The notes under the pieces: generated by a model
What the model saw: the letters and a program-made list of their open reading frames with translations, nothing else
The model's database searches: none
Told to the model about the DNA's origin: nothing
Translations under genes and position numbers: made by a program
Shown here: positions 32,077 through 42,602 of the stretch, in pieces
Position numbering within the stretch: position 1 is the stretch's first letter
Layout: each line of letters opens with the position of its first letter
Source: Paracyclopina nana
Lineage: Eukaryota > Arthropoda > Copepoda > Cyclopoida > Cyclopettidae
Direction of reading: 5' to 3'
NCBI GenBank assembly: GCA_019096065.1
Contig: JAGUCH010000002.1
Location: forward strand, 7,514,501-7,578,500
DNA length: 64,000 bases

Positions 32077-34742
32077 ATGGTTGCTACCGTTCTAATGGTG
32101 GCTGAAAAGCCTTCCCTGGCTGCTTCAATCGCCACCATCTTGTCTGATCACAAGTGCAGCTCTCGCAAGGGCTTCAATGGCGCGTGCAGCGTCCACGAGT
32201 GGTCCGGCTCGTTCATGGGGTCCAAAGTCATGTTCAAGATGACTTCGGTGTGCGGTCATGTCATGTCACTCGATTTTCCAGCCAAGTTCAACAATTGGGA
32301 CAAAACGGACCCCAGTGAGCTGTTTAATTGCGCAACTGAGCAGAAAGAGGCCACTGCCAAGCTCAAGATGCCAGCCTTTTTGGCCTCCGAGGCCAAGGGC
32401 GCAGAATACCTCGTTCTCTGGCTCGATTGCGACAAGGAGGGTGAAAACATCTGTTTTGAAGTCATGAACTGCGTCCTGGGAGTAATGAAGTCGCCAGCCA
32501 AGGGCCAGCAGACTGTGTTCCGTGCCAAGTTCTCTTCCATCACGGATAAGGACATCCGTTTGGCCATGAACAACTTGGGGGAGCCCGATGAAAATCAGTC
32601 AAAGTCTGTGGACGCGCGTCAGGAGTTGGACTTGCGCATTGGCTGCGCTTTCACCCGGTTCCAGACCAAATTCTTTCAGGGCAAATATGGCGACCTCGAC
32701 TCATCCCTAATCTCATACGGGCCTTGTCAAACCCCTACCCTCGGATTTTGCGTCGACCGCCATGACCAAATCATGACCTTTAAGCCAGAATCGTATTGGG
32801 TTGTCCAAACGTCCCTGGAGATCCCGAGTGGCGAGTCAACCCGCAGATTGCCTTTGGAATGGGAGCGAGTCCGCTGCTTTGACAAGGAAGTTGGCAACAT
32901 GTTCATGCAGCAAGTCAAAGGACATCCCCAAGCGAAAGTCGTCTCAGTCACGACCAAGGAGAAGGCTAAGGAAAGGCCCATCGCTTTGAATACCGTTGAG
33001 CTCATGAGAGTGGCTTCCTCGGGTCTTGGTATGTCTCCACATCATGCCATGATGATTGCGGAAAAGCTGTACACTCAGGGCTACATGAGTTACCCGAGGA
33101 CAGAGTCAACTCAGTACGCAGAGAGCTTTGACTTGAAGGATGTTTTGAGGCAGCAACAGAATGCCTCTGACTGGGGCGCTGAAGTAAGAGAATTGCTTAG
33201 AAAGGGGATCAATAAGCCGCGCAAAGGTCACGACGCAGGCGACCATCCTCCGATTACGCCCATGAGACCGGCATCTAAAAACGAATTAGATGGAGACTCT
33301 TGGCGCGTTTATGACTATGTTGTGAGGCACTTCATTGGCACCGTGGCATACAACTGCAAGTACTTGACTACCACAGTGAAGATGGACATCGGCGGGGAGA
33401 AGTTTAGCTTTACTGGCAAAAAGGTGAGCGTCTTCTTTTTTTGAGCGAGTTCGAAACATTTTTAGGTTCAATTCGGATTCTATAGGTAGTTGACCCTGGG
33501 TTCACCTCGGTCATGACCTGGCAGGCCATAACAGACGAAGAGTCTGTGCCATCCTTCAATAAGGACGACCTCATAGATGTGGCCGATGTGAAGCTAGCTG
33601 AAAAGCAGACCAATCCTCCAGAGTACCTAACTGAGTCTGACCTGATCACTCTGATGGAAAAGCACGGTATCGGCACCGACGCCTCAATCCCCGTGCACAT
33701 TAACAATATTTGCACACGAAATTACGTGACGATTCTGCCTGGGAGAAAGCTCCAGCCCACCACTCTAGGCATAGTACTTGTTCATGGTTACCTCAAGATT
33801 GACCCTGATCTTGTCCATCCTCACATGAGGTCCGCCGTAGAGGAACAGCTGGATCTCATTGCCTTAGGCAAAGCCAATTTCCGTTCGGTGTTGAAGCACA
33901 CTTTGGAAGTATTCAAGCTCAAGTTCCAGTATTTCGTCAAGAATATCGAGGGTATGGACCAGCTATTTGAGGTCAGCTTCAGCAGCCTCGCGGACAGTGG
34001 GCGGGCCTTTTCAAGGTGTGGCAAATGTCGCAGATACATGAAGATGATTGCTGCGAAACCAACGCGGCTTTATTGCCAGAACTGCGACGAAACCCTGGTC
34101 TTGCCACAAGTTGGCAACATCAAACTGTTCCAGGAGCTCAAGTGTCCTCTGGATGATTTCGAGTTGTTGAACTGCTCTGCGGGTCCAAAAGGCAAAAGCT
34201 TTGTTTTTTGTCCCTACTGCTATGTCAACCCGCCGTTTCCAGACATGAAAAAAGGATCTGCCTCCTGCAACACTTGTACGCATCCTACCTGTGTCCAAGG
34301 CCAATACAGTCTTGGGGTCTCCAATTGCGTGGAATGCGAAAATGGCGTGTTAGTCCTTGATCCTTGCTCTATGCCCAAATGGAAACTGGGCTGTAATCGT
34401 TGCGATGTCATTGTCATGCTCTTTGAGAATGCATTCAAAGTCTCCGTGATGAATGAGGAGGCGTGCAGTGAATGTGAGGCTCAGTTAATGAAGGTGGAAT
34501 ACAGAGAAGGAAAGTCCAAGTTGAGCGGGGACAAGCTTGAGGCTACTGGCTGCATATTTTGCGATCAAGAGCTCTCCCAATTGGTGGAAAAGCATCATGC
34601 TGTCATGATGAAGAGGCGTGGCCAGATGGGCGGACGAGGACGCGGAAGAGGGCGTGGAGGCAGAGGGGCTGGACGTGGTCGGGGCCGTGGAAGAAAAGCG
34701 CCAAAAGATAAGATGTCTCAATTGGCAGCTTACTTTGTTTAG
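32077..34742 (+). CDS. TOP3B: DNA/RNA topoisomerase III beta
   Basis: CDS is join(32077..33423, 33486..34742), 867 residues (human 862). The TOPRIM domain opens with VLMVAEKPSLAASIA and carries WLDCDKEGENICFE. The active-site Tyr is in YMSYPRTEST (about residue 339). GCAFTRFQTKFFQGKYG and KHGIGTDASIPVHINNICTR identify the beta type. Four or more zinc-ribbon Cys clusters follow (CGKCRRYM, CPYCYV, CTHP, CVECENG). The end is an RGG box of Gly-Arg repeats before KAPKDKMSQLAAYFV, as in vertebrate TOP3B, which binds RNA with TDRD3/FMRP. The acceptor-like TTTTCTCCTTCAG lies just 2 nt before the ATG. Confidence 0.97.
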
Positions 34743-34759
34743 CCACAAATGCATCTATT

Positions 34760-34765
34760 AATAAA
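34760..34765 (+). terminator. Poly(A) signal of TOP3B
   Basis: AATAAA 18 nt after the stop codon. Confidence 0.6.
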
Positions 34766-35433
34766 CTTATGTTGCAATTTTTTTGTGTAATACGCTAGCA
34801 GCTATGTACTCATATGCCTTTTTTCTTACAGTTGCGCACGGAGCTGAAAAGTTTGGATACGTTTTTTTAGGTAAGCTTTTTTCTCTACCAGTAACCGCAA
34901 ATCCCTGGTAGGCTTTCAATTTCCAAATGCTTCTCAGCTTTTTCTCGCACCGGGGATTATTTTTTCCCGGGAAAAAAAGTGCCACCCAATTAGCTATCAA
35001 GCCAAAAAAGGATGCTACTCATTTTAATTAAAAACTAAGCAGCAAAACTTCTGGCTATTTATTCATATTTTTGTCATTGGTGTGTATCACTAGTGTGTCT
35101 CATTGTGCAAATTTCATAAACGATAAAAGAAAAGCCTCCCAAAATCTCCCTTTAATGCTTTTTAAGAAGGTTGTTTGTTTGTTTAATTGTTGTTCTCCAC
35201 TTTGCAACTTAAGGAACTTAAAAAAAGGTGAATTTTTAAAAAGCTTTTAAATAGCCTCGCTGAGCACCAAGAAGCTCGTTTCGCAATTTTTATTTTTCTC
35301 CAATTTTGTCCAATACGGTTATTTGATCACTCCGCTAAAATTATCCGGGACGCTACCCCGCCTTCAAAACTAGCTAGTATAGGAAATTATTGATAGCGAA
35401 AGTATTCAGTTATTTATTTTCTTCTAGCTGATC
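34766..35433. other. Intergenic, no gene seen
   Basis: AT-rich. I searched it on both strands for a deacetylase domain belonging to the downstream ZnF-UBP gene and saw none. It ends in TTTTCTTCTAG, an acceptor-like sequence 6 nt before the next ATG. Confidence 0.45.
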
Positions 35434-35874
35434 ATGAGCGCTGAAGAAAACCTGCAACCTGGGCCATCTAAGCCAAATTTGCTCCGAGTTCTAGAGGAAA
35501 ACCTGAAGCAGGGAGCAAATTTAGTCACTCCCTTGGATTGGTGTCCCCATTTAGAATCAATTAACCTAAAATTCAAACCAGTGGATTTTGATGTAGGGAG
35601 AAAATGTGGAGTTTGCGACAATATGGGAGAAAATTGGATATGTCTAGTGTGTCATGAAGTATTTTGCTCAAGATTTGTTAATGAGCACATGGTGATTCAT
35701 GGGGTTGAATCTGGACACCTTGTCACCTTGAGCTTTAGTGACATTAGTGTATGGTGTTATGGATGCGAAGACTACGTAGACAATCAAGTTTTGTACGACT
35801 TCAAAAATGCTTTGCATAAAAATAAGTTTAGCGGTGAGGAAATGCCTAAGCCAACTTTAATTCTTCATGAATAA
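35434..35874 (+). CDS. Stand-alone HDAC6-type ZnF-UBP protein
   Basis: Intronless, 146 residues. From residue 33 it is one zinc finger of the UBP type: WCPHL, CGVCDNMGENWICLVC, VFCSRFVNEHMVIH, GHLVTLSFSDISVWCYGC, ending with KNALHKNKFSGEEMP. This matches the C-terminal ubiquitin-binding finger of HDAC6, including the Arg, Trp and Tyr that hold the free C-terminal Gly-Gly of ubiquitin (R in CSRF, W and Y in VWCY). No deacetylase domain lies upstream. It probably binds unanchored ubiquitin chains without deacetylase activity, perhaps as a split-off or duplicated HDAC6 finger. Confidence 0.88.
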   Translation: MSAEENLQPGPSKPNLLRVLEENLKQGANLVTPLDWCPHLESINLKFKPVDFDVGRKCGVCDNMGENWICLVCHEVFCSRFVNEHMVIHGVESGHLVTLSFSDISVWCYGCEDYVDNQVLYDFKNALHKNKFSGEEMPKPTLILHE

Positions 35875-35875
35875 A
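35870..35875 (+). terminator. Poly(A) signal overlapping the ZnF-UBP stop
   Basis: AATAAA contains the TAA stop codon (35872-35874), the second such overlap in the window. Confidence 0.5.
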
Positions 35876-36018
35876 GCCTTTTTCAGTGCAAACATTCGTA
35901 TGCATGGGTAAAGCTTTAATGCTCATGCGGGGCAATTGTTCAGAAGGTATTTAAGTTTGCCGTAATTTCCATGGTAACGAAGTAATTATAGTGAGTTTAT
36001 TGATTGGACTTTTTTAGC

Positions 36019-36801
36019 ATGTCGGAGGTGAACTTTCTTTCTTTTTACGAATATTTGAGCCAGAAGTGTGCCATCAAAGCAAAGTTGCGAAAGTGGCTAG
36101 CCATTGCGTGTGCGATTACGATTGTGACTGGGTTGGTGGTTACAACTCTCATTATTGCTTTAGTGAATTTCAATGTTAATATTGACGGTATTTGTGTTTT
36201 TTGACAAGTGCGAAATTTGAGTAGTAGTAAAATAATGCTCTTCTAGTCGAACCTTGCACTGATGCTGAAAACATCGGTGATGGCATATGTGAGGACCGAT
36301 TGAACACATTTCAATGCAACTTTGATGGAGGCGATTGCTGTGGTCCGGACAAAATAACTAGCTTTTGCTATCTTTGCATTTGTAACATAGGTAACTCAAC
36401 ATGGCAAAAGAACCTGATATGGATGTGTTTTTACGAGGAATTTTTAAGACGACGGAAACGCGACCTCTCCTTTGGAAAGCAAAACGCCAACCACAACAAC
36501 ATTAAAACCCACTACTACAACTACTTATGGAGAGAATGACTGCTATGTGTACGACGCAGTTTTCATTGGTGAATATTCGGTCACCTCAGATTCTTCTATA
36601 AACAATGAAGCGAAATGTCAGGAAAGATGCCAGGCAAAGCCAACATGTGTTGCTTTTACGTTCACCAAACCACATTATTTGTTCCCAAGCTTATCCCAGT
36701 ATCCAGACTGCTTTCTTTTTGAATCCATTACAGGAAATGTAAATTATGATCCTGGGAGAGTTTCAGGGTTCAAATTGTCTTGCGATGCTGTCCCTTTATA
36801 A
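36019..36801 (+). CDS. Single-pass membrane protein with LNR and PAN domains
   Basis: CDS is join(36019..36187, 36247..36390, 36449..36801), 221 residues, phases consistent. A basic cytoplasmic N-terminus (about 1-31) precedes a membrane segment (about 32-56), with no cleavable signal, so it is probably type II. The outside part has a Lin-Notch repeat (IGDGICED, CNFDGGDCCG), a Thr-rich linker likely to be O-glycosylated, and a PAN/apple domain (CYVYDAVF, CQERCQAKPTCVAFTF, CFLF). LNR domains bind calcium and PAN domains bind protein or sugar; the pairing suggests a cell-surface adhesion or recognition role. I do not know a named ortholog. TTTTTTAG ends 1 nt before the ATG. Confidence 0.78.
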
Positions 36802-36967
36802 TCTGCCGCAGCCACTGACCGATCTTACTTATATCGTAATGACAATGACTTTCGATTTACTTCGTACATTTTATTCTCTGGTAACGCTGCACGGGAAAAT
36901 AAGTAACAATAACAAAACTATCACACGTGCGCTCACGTGCGCTCAATCAGTCACCGAATTTCTCAAG

Positions 36968-39900
36968 ATGGCAAAGTTTCGAGCTCGTAGCAAAACTGGA
37001 AAGAATCGTCAGCGTTGGAAAAAAGGTCAGAGCAGCTCATCCAACCCTCACAAGACCACGCACCGAGATGCGGCCAAAGCTAGAATGCTTCGAGTCGGAT
37101 TCGGAGCCCCCGAACCCGCTCCATTTGATCACGGACCTTCAAGATTGACTGCTGAAAGCTTGCTGAAGCATGACGCCCTTATGGGCAACGTGGACAAGAA
37201 TGACGCCATCGACAACGACGACGACGCTCTCACTTTGGGACAAACCAACAAAACCTTTGATACATTTGCCTCGTCTGTTTGGTCGGATTGCTCAAATGTC
37301 AGTTTTGCTCGGATGCTGCCTAGATTCAACCCTGGCAACCCAAAGCACAAAGAGATGTTGGCAATTTTGAGCGCCATCGCTGAGGTGATCAAGGAGCAGA
37401 ACAGTGATCAGGAGCCTTCAGGTGTCGAATACCTGGGAGCCTTACTGACATCTTTGGATACGACCGAAAGCGTTGAATGCCTGTCAGCCACGATCGCCTT
37501 GCTGTCAATAGTCATCAAGACCATAGACAAGGCAGTGTTGCAGGCCAAATTTTCAATCACTGCAAAATTGCTCTTGGAGCTTTTGTCTAGACACGGAGAG
37601 TCCGAGGATGCGTCGATTGTCCGAGGATTGCTTGGTTGCCTTTCGGTTCTTTTGAGACACCAGGAAAATAGTGCTTGGTCGGAATCGTCAACCGTCAGGG
37701 TCATGGACTCGATCCTGTCATTTGTCACTGACAAACGCCCCAAGGTGAGGAAGGCTGCCCAACATGCCGTGATCTCGATACTATGCCGAGACCCTGATAG
37801 CTTTCATCCCAATGGTGGACATGTGGCACATTTTCTCATTGACCTCGTCGAGTCAAATCTAGTTGGCAGCGACGTCAAACCTGTGCTGCACATATTGATT
37901 CTTTTCAAAGAGATCCTTCCCGTTTTGCCGAAAAAAGACGTCAAGTCTGTGTGCGAAGAGATCCTCAAAGTGATGAGTTTAGGGAATGCCTTCACTTTGT
38001 CCTGTGGGCTCCAGGCATTATTTGGTCTTTTCGCTGCGAGACCTTCGGCGAAGAGCCTGCCCAGTGACATGAATGCCAAGCTGATAGCTGCGCTGTACGA
38101 TTTTCAACCGTCCATCAATGATGGTCAGCCCATGATTGCCTGGTTAACCGTTCAACAAGAAGCCCACATCAATTTGGCTGCGCACGACGCCGTTCTGTGC
38201 CTGGAAAACCTTCCCAAACTCTTCACCAATGTGACGCGATGCTGGGCATCAGATAGAGGCGAGGTCTCTGTAGCTGCCACCACTGCGTTGAAGGCCGTCC
38301 TCAACGAAGGCGTCAAGCCCAACGTTGACAAGTTTGAAAATGACACTAGCAACATCAAAGCATTCTTCGGATCAATTGAGAATGGGCTAAAATATCAATT
38401 TCACGGATCTTGGGCGCAGGTAAGGGAATTGACTTACATTCTTGAGCACAGTTTAAGTGACCCGTTTTCTTTACTTCAGGTTCTCAATTTACTCACTACC
38501 TTTTTCGATGTGTGCGGACAGAAATACTCTCAGGTTGGAGGGCGCTGTCTTCAAGCTTTAGCCGAGCTCCGCAGCTCAGCTAATTTTACGCTCACCAATG
38601 AGCTGGATTATGTGATAGGAAAAGCAGTGCGAACTATGGGACCTGAGGTTGTCCTCACGCACATTCCTCTTAACATAACTGGCCGTGAGGATAACTATGA
38701 TTTCCCGCGGAGCTGGCTCCTTCCAGTCCTTCGAGAAAACGTCCAGAATGCAAACTTGTCCTACTTCAAGTCGAACTTTTTACCAATCGCCCTTGCTTGC
38801 CAAAATCGGTCAGAGAAGGCCGAGGCCGAGGGCGACAAGATTGGCTTCAAAACGTATGAGATGATTGCCTCGCAAATCTGGGCTCTTCTACCTGGCTTCT
38901 GCAACAATCCCAAAGATCTCAAGGACTCGTTCGATGACATTGCCAAGACCATGGGTGGAAACCTGCAACGCCGCAAGGACCTCAGGATGTATATTCTTGC
39001 CTCTTTAAGGCAGTTGGCTATGAAGTCTGTCGACGAAGAGAGCAGGCAAGTGTTGGGTAAGTGGGCTGAAAAGTTCCTGCATACCATGTGCAATTTGTAC
39101 ATCGCTCGCCCTAACGGAGCTGAAGAGGCGGGTCAAAGGTTGTCCGTCATGGAGACAGTCAAGCTATTCCTCCAGTTTGTTGAGCCTTCAAGGCAAGGCG
39201 TGATGTTTGATGCTGTGCTTTCCAAATTCGCTAACATGGAAGATGAGTTCACCAAAGATGCATGCCATGACCTATTAAGAGTGATGCTGAAGTTTCAATC
39301 GCAGGACAGGATCCACAACATGTACAAGCTCTCATCAGAAGTATTGGCCAACAAGGACCATAAGAAGCAAAAGAAGGGCTACAAAATGCTTGAGGAAATT
39401 TGCTCTTCAGACAGCCAAAGTTGCTTGTCATTCCTTCGCGATAATTTGCCCGAGATCCAAAAGTCCCTGTTGGCCTCTCTCTCCAAGGCCAGTCCTCCGA
39501 GCCAAGCGTCGAGGCTGAAATGCCTCATCAACATTATCAGGAATCTCGAGAATGCGAATGCAGAAAGTGAGGACTTTTTGTTCAAGATCGTGCCTGAAGC
39601 AGTTCTATGCATAAAGGCTGCAAACGAGAAGGCCCGTTCAGGCTCATACACTTTACTGGTAGTCATTGGCGAGACTTTGATGAAATGGCGGGACGACAAC
39701 GAACTGGCCATCAAGGACTACATGAAGGTCATTTTGGCTGGTCTCGCGGGTGGGCCCACCTTGATACATTGCTCATTGAAGGCCATCACTAGAGTGTATT
39801 TTGAGTTCCACGACATCTTTCCTGATGACTTGACTGAGATGCTCATTGGCAATGTCTGCCTGCTTCTCACGAGTCAAAGTAGGGAGGTTGTCAACCCCTC

Positions 39901-40930
39901 AGTGAGTTTTTTGCACGTGTTCGTTACCACCAGCCCAGTAATGGGTAGCGCAAGATTCTGTGAAAAAATCGTGTCCGCTCTGTGTAAAATGACTGAGGAT
40001 TGCAAACGGCATTTCAGACTCAAGACCAGGTACTTGTTTGATCGACTAGTCCGCAAATTCGGTTATGATGTGGTCAAGGCTTTGATCCCCAAGGACGATG
40101 AAACTACCTTGAAGAGACTGAAAAACATCAAAAAACTCCAGGCACGAAAGAAGAAAGCTGACGAGGAAAAAGACGAGAACGAGGAGAGTGATGACGAAGA
40201 GTTCAGAATCAAAGCCAGGCCCAAGACTATTGATGAAATTCTTGAAGACGCCAATGATGAGGGAAGTGGTGATGAGGGCTCTGAGAATAATGGCAAAAAG
40301 ACCATTCGTCGTAAGAAAAAGTCGGCCACGTTCATTGCCGAAGAAGCTTCGGGAGAAGCAATTGTGGACTTTTTGGACTCGACCGCTGCTCAAAATGTGC
40401 GAAGATCAAGGCCGAACATGACCACTTCTGCAAATGCAAGCATTCCGGCTATGAAAAGAAAGGAGGAATTTGAGATTGCGCCTGATGGACGCATTATCAT
40501 TAGAGATGACTCTGATGACGAAAATGTCAAGAGGAAGGGCAACAGAATGCTTGAAGACTCGGATGATGACGAAAATGAATTCGCTTCCTTGGTGTCTACT
40601 AACGCAAGAAAGCGCAAGAGAGGGGGTAGCATTGCTAGCTCCAAGATATCAGAGCCAGCCTCAAAATACAAAGCAGGAGGAACTGGCATCCACAGGCCTC
40701 TGGATAAGGATTACGGTGCTGAGTATAGGTCCACAAAAGCTAAAGGAGATGTTAAGCGCAAGGGAAAACCGGATCCTTATGCATACGTGCCATTGCACAA
40801 GGGAGCTTTGAACAAGAGGAAGCGAGCTAAGTTTGAAGGCCAGTTTAAAGGACTAGTGAAGGCTGCTGCCAAGGGCTCATCTAAAGGCAGCAAAAGCCTT
40901 CGAGCCAGAATGAAGAATGTAAAGCTGTAA
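36968..40930 (+). CDS. RRP12: Ribosome biogenesis protein RRP12
   Basis: The frame is open from ATG 36968 to 40930 (1320 codons). The start MAKFRARSKTGK, a basic N-terminus, long HEAT-like helical repeats with an NUC173 region, and a C-terminus of acidic and Lys/Arg-rich blocks (DEGSGDEGS, KKTIRRKKK) fit RRP12, a karyopherin-like factor for 40S and 60S pre-ribosome maturation and export. A segment at 38420-38479 begins GTAAGG, ends TTTACTTCAG and is exactly 60 nt without a stop. It is probably an intron, giving join(36968..38419, 38480..40930) and 1300 residues with the smoother junction GSWAQVLNLLTTFFDVCG. Confidence 0.92.
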   Translation: MAKFRARSKTGKNRQRWKKGQSSSSNPHKTTHRDAAKARMLRVGFGAPEPAPFDHGPSRLTAESLLKHDALMGNVDKNDAIDNDDDALTLGQTNKTFDTFASSVWSDCSNVSFARMLPRFNPGNPKHKEMLAILSAIAEVIKEQNSDQEPSGVEYLGALLTSLDTTESVECLSATIALLSIVIKTIDKAVLQAKFSITAKLLLELLSRHGESEDASIVRGLLGCLSVLLRHQENSAWSESSTVRVMDSILSFVTDKRPKVRKAAQHAVISILCRDPDSFHPNGGHVAHFLIDLVESNLVGSDVKPVLHILILFKEILPVLPKKDVKSVCEEILKVMSLGNAFTLSCGLQALFGLFAARPSAKSLPSDMNAKLIAALYDFQPSINDGQPMIAWLTVQQEAHINLAAHDAVLCLENLPKLFTNVTRCWASDRGEVSVAATTALKAVLNEGVKPNVDKFENDTSNIKAFFGSIENGLKYQFHGSWAQVRELTYILEHSLSDPFSLLQVLNLLTTFFDVCGQKYSQVGGRCLQALAELRSSANFTLTNELDYVIGKAVRTMGPEVVLTHIPLNITGREDNYDFPRSWLLPVLRENVQNANLSYFKSNFLPIALACQNRSEKAEAEGDKIGFKTYEMIASQIWALLPGFCNNPKDLKDSFDDIAKTMGGNLQRRKDLRMYILASLRQLAMKSVDEESRQVLGKWAEKFLHTMCNLYIARPNGAEEAGQRLSVMETVKLFLQFVEPSRQGVMFDAVLSKFANMEDEFTKDACHDLLRVMLKFQSQDRIHNMYKLSSEVLANKDHKKQKKGYKMLEEICSSDSQSCLSFLRDNLPEIQKSLLASLSKASPPSQASRLKCLINIIRNLENANAESEDFLFKIVPEAVLCIKAANEKARSGSYTLLVVIGETLMKWRDDNELAIKDYMKVILAGLAGGPTLIHCSLKAITRVYFEFHDIFPDDLTEMLIGNVCLLLTSQSREVVNPSVSFLHVFVTTSPVMGSARFCEKIVSALCKMTEDCKRHFRLKTRYLFDRLVRKFGYDVVKALIPKDDETTLKRLKNIKKLQARKKKADEEKDENEESDDEEFRIKARPKTIDEILEDANDEGSGDEGSENNGKKTIRRKKKSATFIAEEASGEAIVDFLDSTAAQNVRRSRPNMTTSANASIPAMKRKEEFEIAPDGRIIIRDDSDDENVKRKGNRMLEDSDDDENEFASLVSTNARKRKRGGSIASSKISEPASKYKAGGTGIHRPLDKDYGAEYRSTKAKGDVKRKGKPDPYAYVPLHKGALNKRKRAKFEGQFKGLVKAAAKGSSKGSKSLRARMKNVKL

Positions 40931-41119
40931 AATCATCAACATACATGTCACTTTTTGAAACAACATTGTTGAGCCCGAAATGAATCAGTTCCATGTGTAA
41001 GACATTTTCTATGAAGTAATTGAAAAAATAATTATCAAAAAGCCCATTATGTGCATGAATATGTTCGTTATCATTGTTTGTAAACTTAAGCCAAGAAAGG
41101 CTCTAGCAGACATACGGGT

Positions 41120-42170
41120 GAACTTTTTATGTTAGAAAGTCAAGTCACTTTAATTTAGACACGCCAAGTTACTTTAGGTTAGACAATGTCTATGCTTTAG
41201 TTTAGACACCTTTAGACACCTTTTGGCATAGTTGGATTTTGTTATAAAGTCAAGATGTTTTAATTAAGGCACCTTCTGGCATAGCACTTTTAGCATAGAC
41301 AAATTTTATTGACTGGTATACTTTATGTTCGACACCTTTTGGCACAGTACTCTTTGAGTCGACACAAATTAGTGATGAGAACATTTTAGGTTAGACACCT
41401 TTTGGTACAGTACTTTTAGCTTAGACACACCAAGACACTATAGGTTAGACACCTCTTGGCATAGTACTATTAGCTTAGACGCACCAATACGTTTTAGGTT
41501 AGACACCTTTTGGCATCCTACCATTAGCTTACATTTGTCAAGGAATGTTTTGCCAAGCACATTTGACCTTTGCAAAGGCAGCTAGGACAACAGAGAATTT
41601 GTTTGAATGTTTCATGGGCTTTAATCAAGGCCAGTTTTGCATCGCTCTGCTGCTGTTCAAATGAAGTAGGCTGAAATAATTTAACTATTTTTTCTCATTT
41701 ACAGCCTTCACTTTCATGGAATGCTTGGCCTTCTAAGCTAATAGTACTATGCCAAGAGGTGTCTAACCTAAAACATCTTGGTGTGTCTAAGCTAAAAGTA
41801 CTGTACCAAAAGGTGTCTAACCTAAAACGTCTTGGTTTGTCTAAGCTAAAAGTACTGTACCCAAAGGTGTCTAACCTAAAATGTTCCTGTCACAAAAATG
41901 GTGTCTACTTAAAAGTGCTATGCCAAAAGGTGTCTAACTTTTAAAGTATACCAGTTATTAAGATGTGTCTAAACCTAAAAGTGCTATGCTAGGGTGTCTA
42001 ATTAAAATATCTTGACTATACAACAAAATCCAACTATGCCAAAAGGTGTCTATTCTAAAACATGACAGTCATGAAAAATGTGTCTTACCAAAAATGACTA
42101 TGCCAAGAGGTGTCTTACTTATTCCGACTGTACAAAATGTGTCTAGCTTAAAGATGGCACCCTAGACATA
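41120..42170. mobile_element. Foldback element with 54-bp units (family B)
   Basis: The left arm (about 41140-41540) is a tandem array of 54-bp units containing AGGTTAGACACCTTTTGG and AGCTTAGACACACCAAGA. The right arm (about 41745-42150) has the same units inverted (CCAAAAGGTGTCTAACCT). The units are clearest nearest the centre and decay outward. The 200-bp spacer has no coding frame. The arms could fold into a stem several hundred bp long. No transposase or clear target duplication is seen. Confidence 0.68.
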
Positions 42171-42602
42171 CGCGTAGTAGACAAGTAGCCATGCACGTAA
42201 GGCTTTATGAAATAAGCTAAATAAGCGCCTCTACTACATGAGATGGTAGTCATAGTAATTCAAGGCTTCAAGGTTTCGCGACTCTTTGGTAAATGTTGCT
42301 AAATTGGAGGTGTCTCCGTTCAAATTCAAAGCGAGCTCAATATTTTAATGGATTTGTAACAATTAATTCGCAAAGTAGTTCGTCAAATAGCCCTTTGACA
42401 ACATTCTTTACCTGGCAAAATTGGCACAAAAAATTCAACATGTCCTACAGTGGATACGAAAGATATAATTAGAGCAAATTTGTGAACTCGGTGAAGTAAA
42501 TGCCTGGATTTGACTTCAATTTGGTCTTTCATGTGTATGACGTAGGAGAAAAGCAGCCAAAATAAAGCAACAGTTTTTACTCAGAATTGCTGATAAGTCA
42601 AC

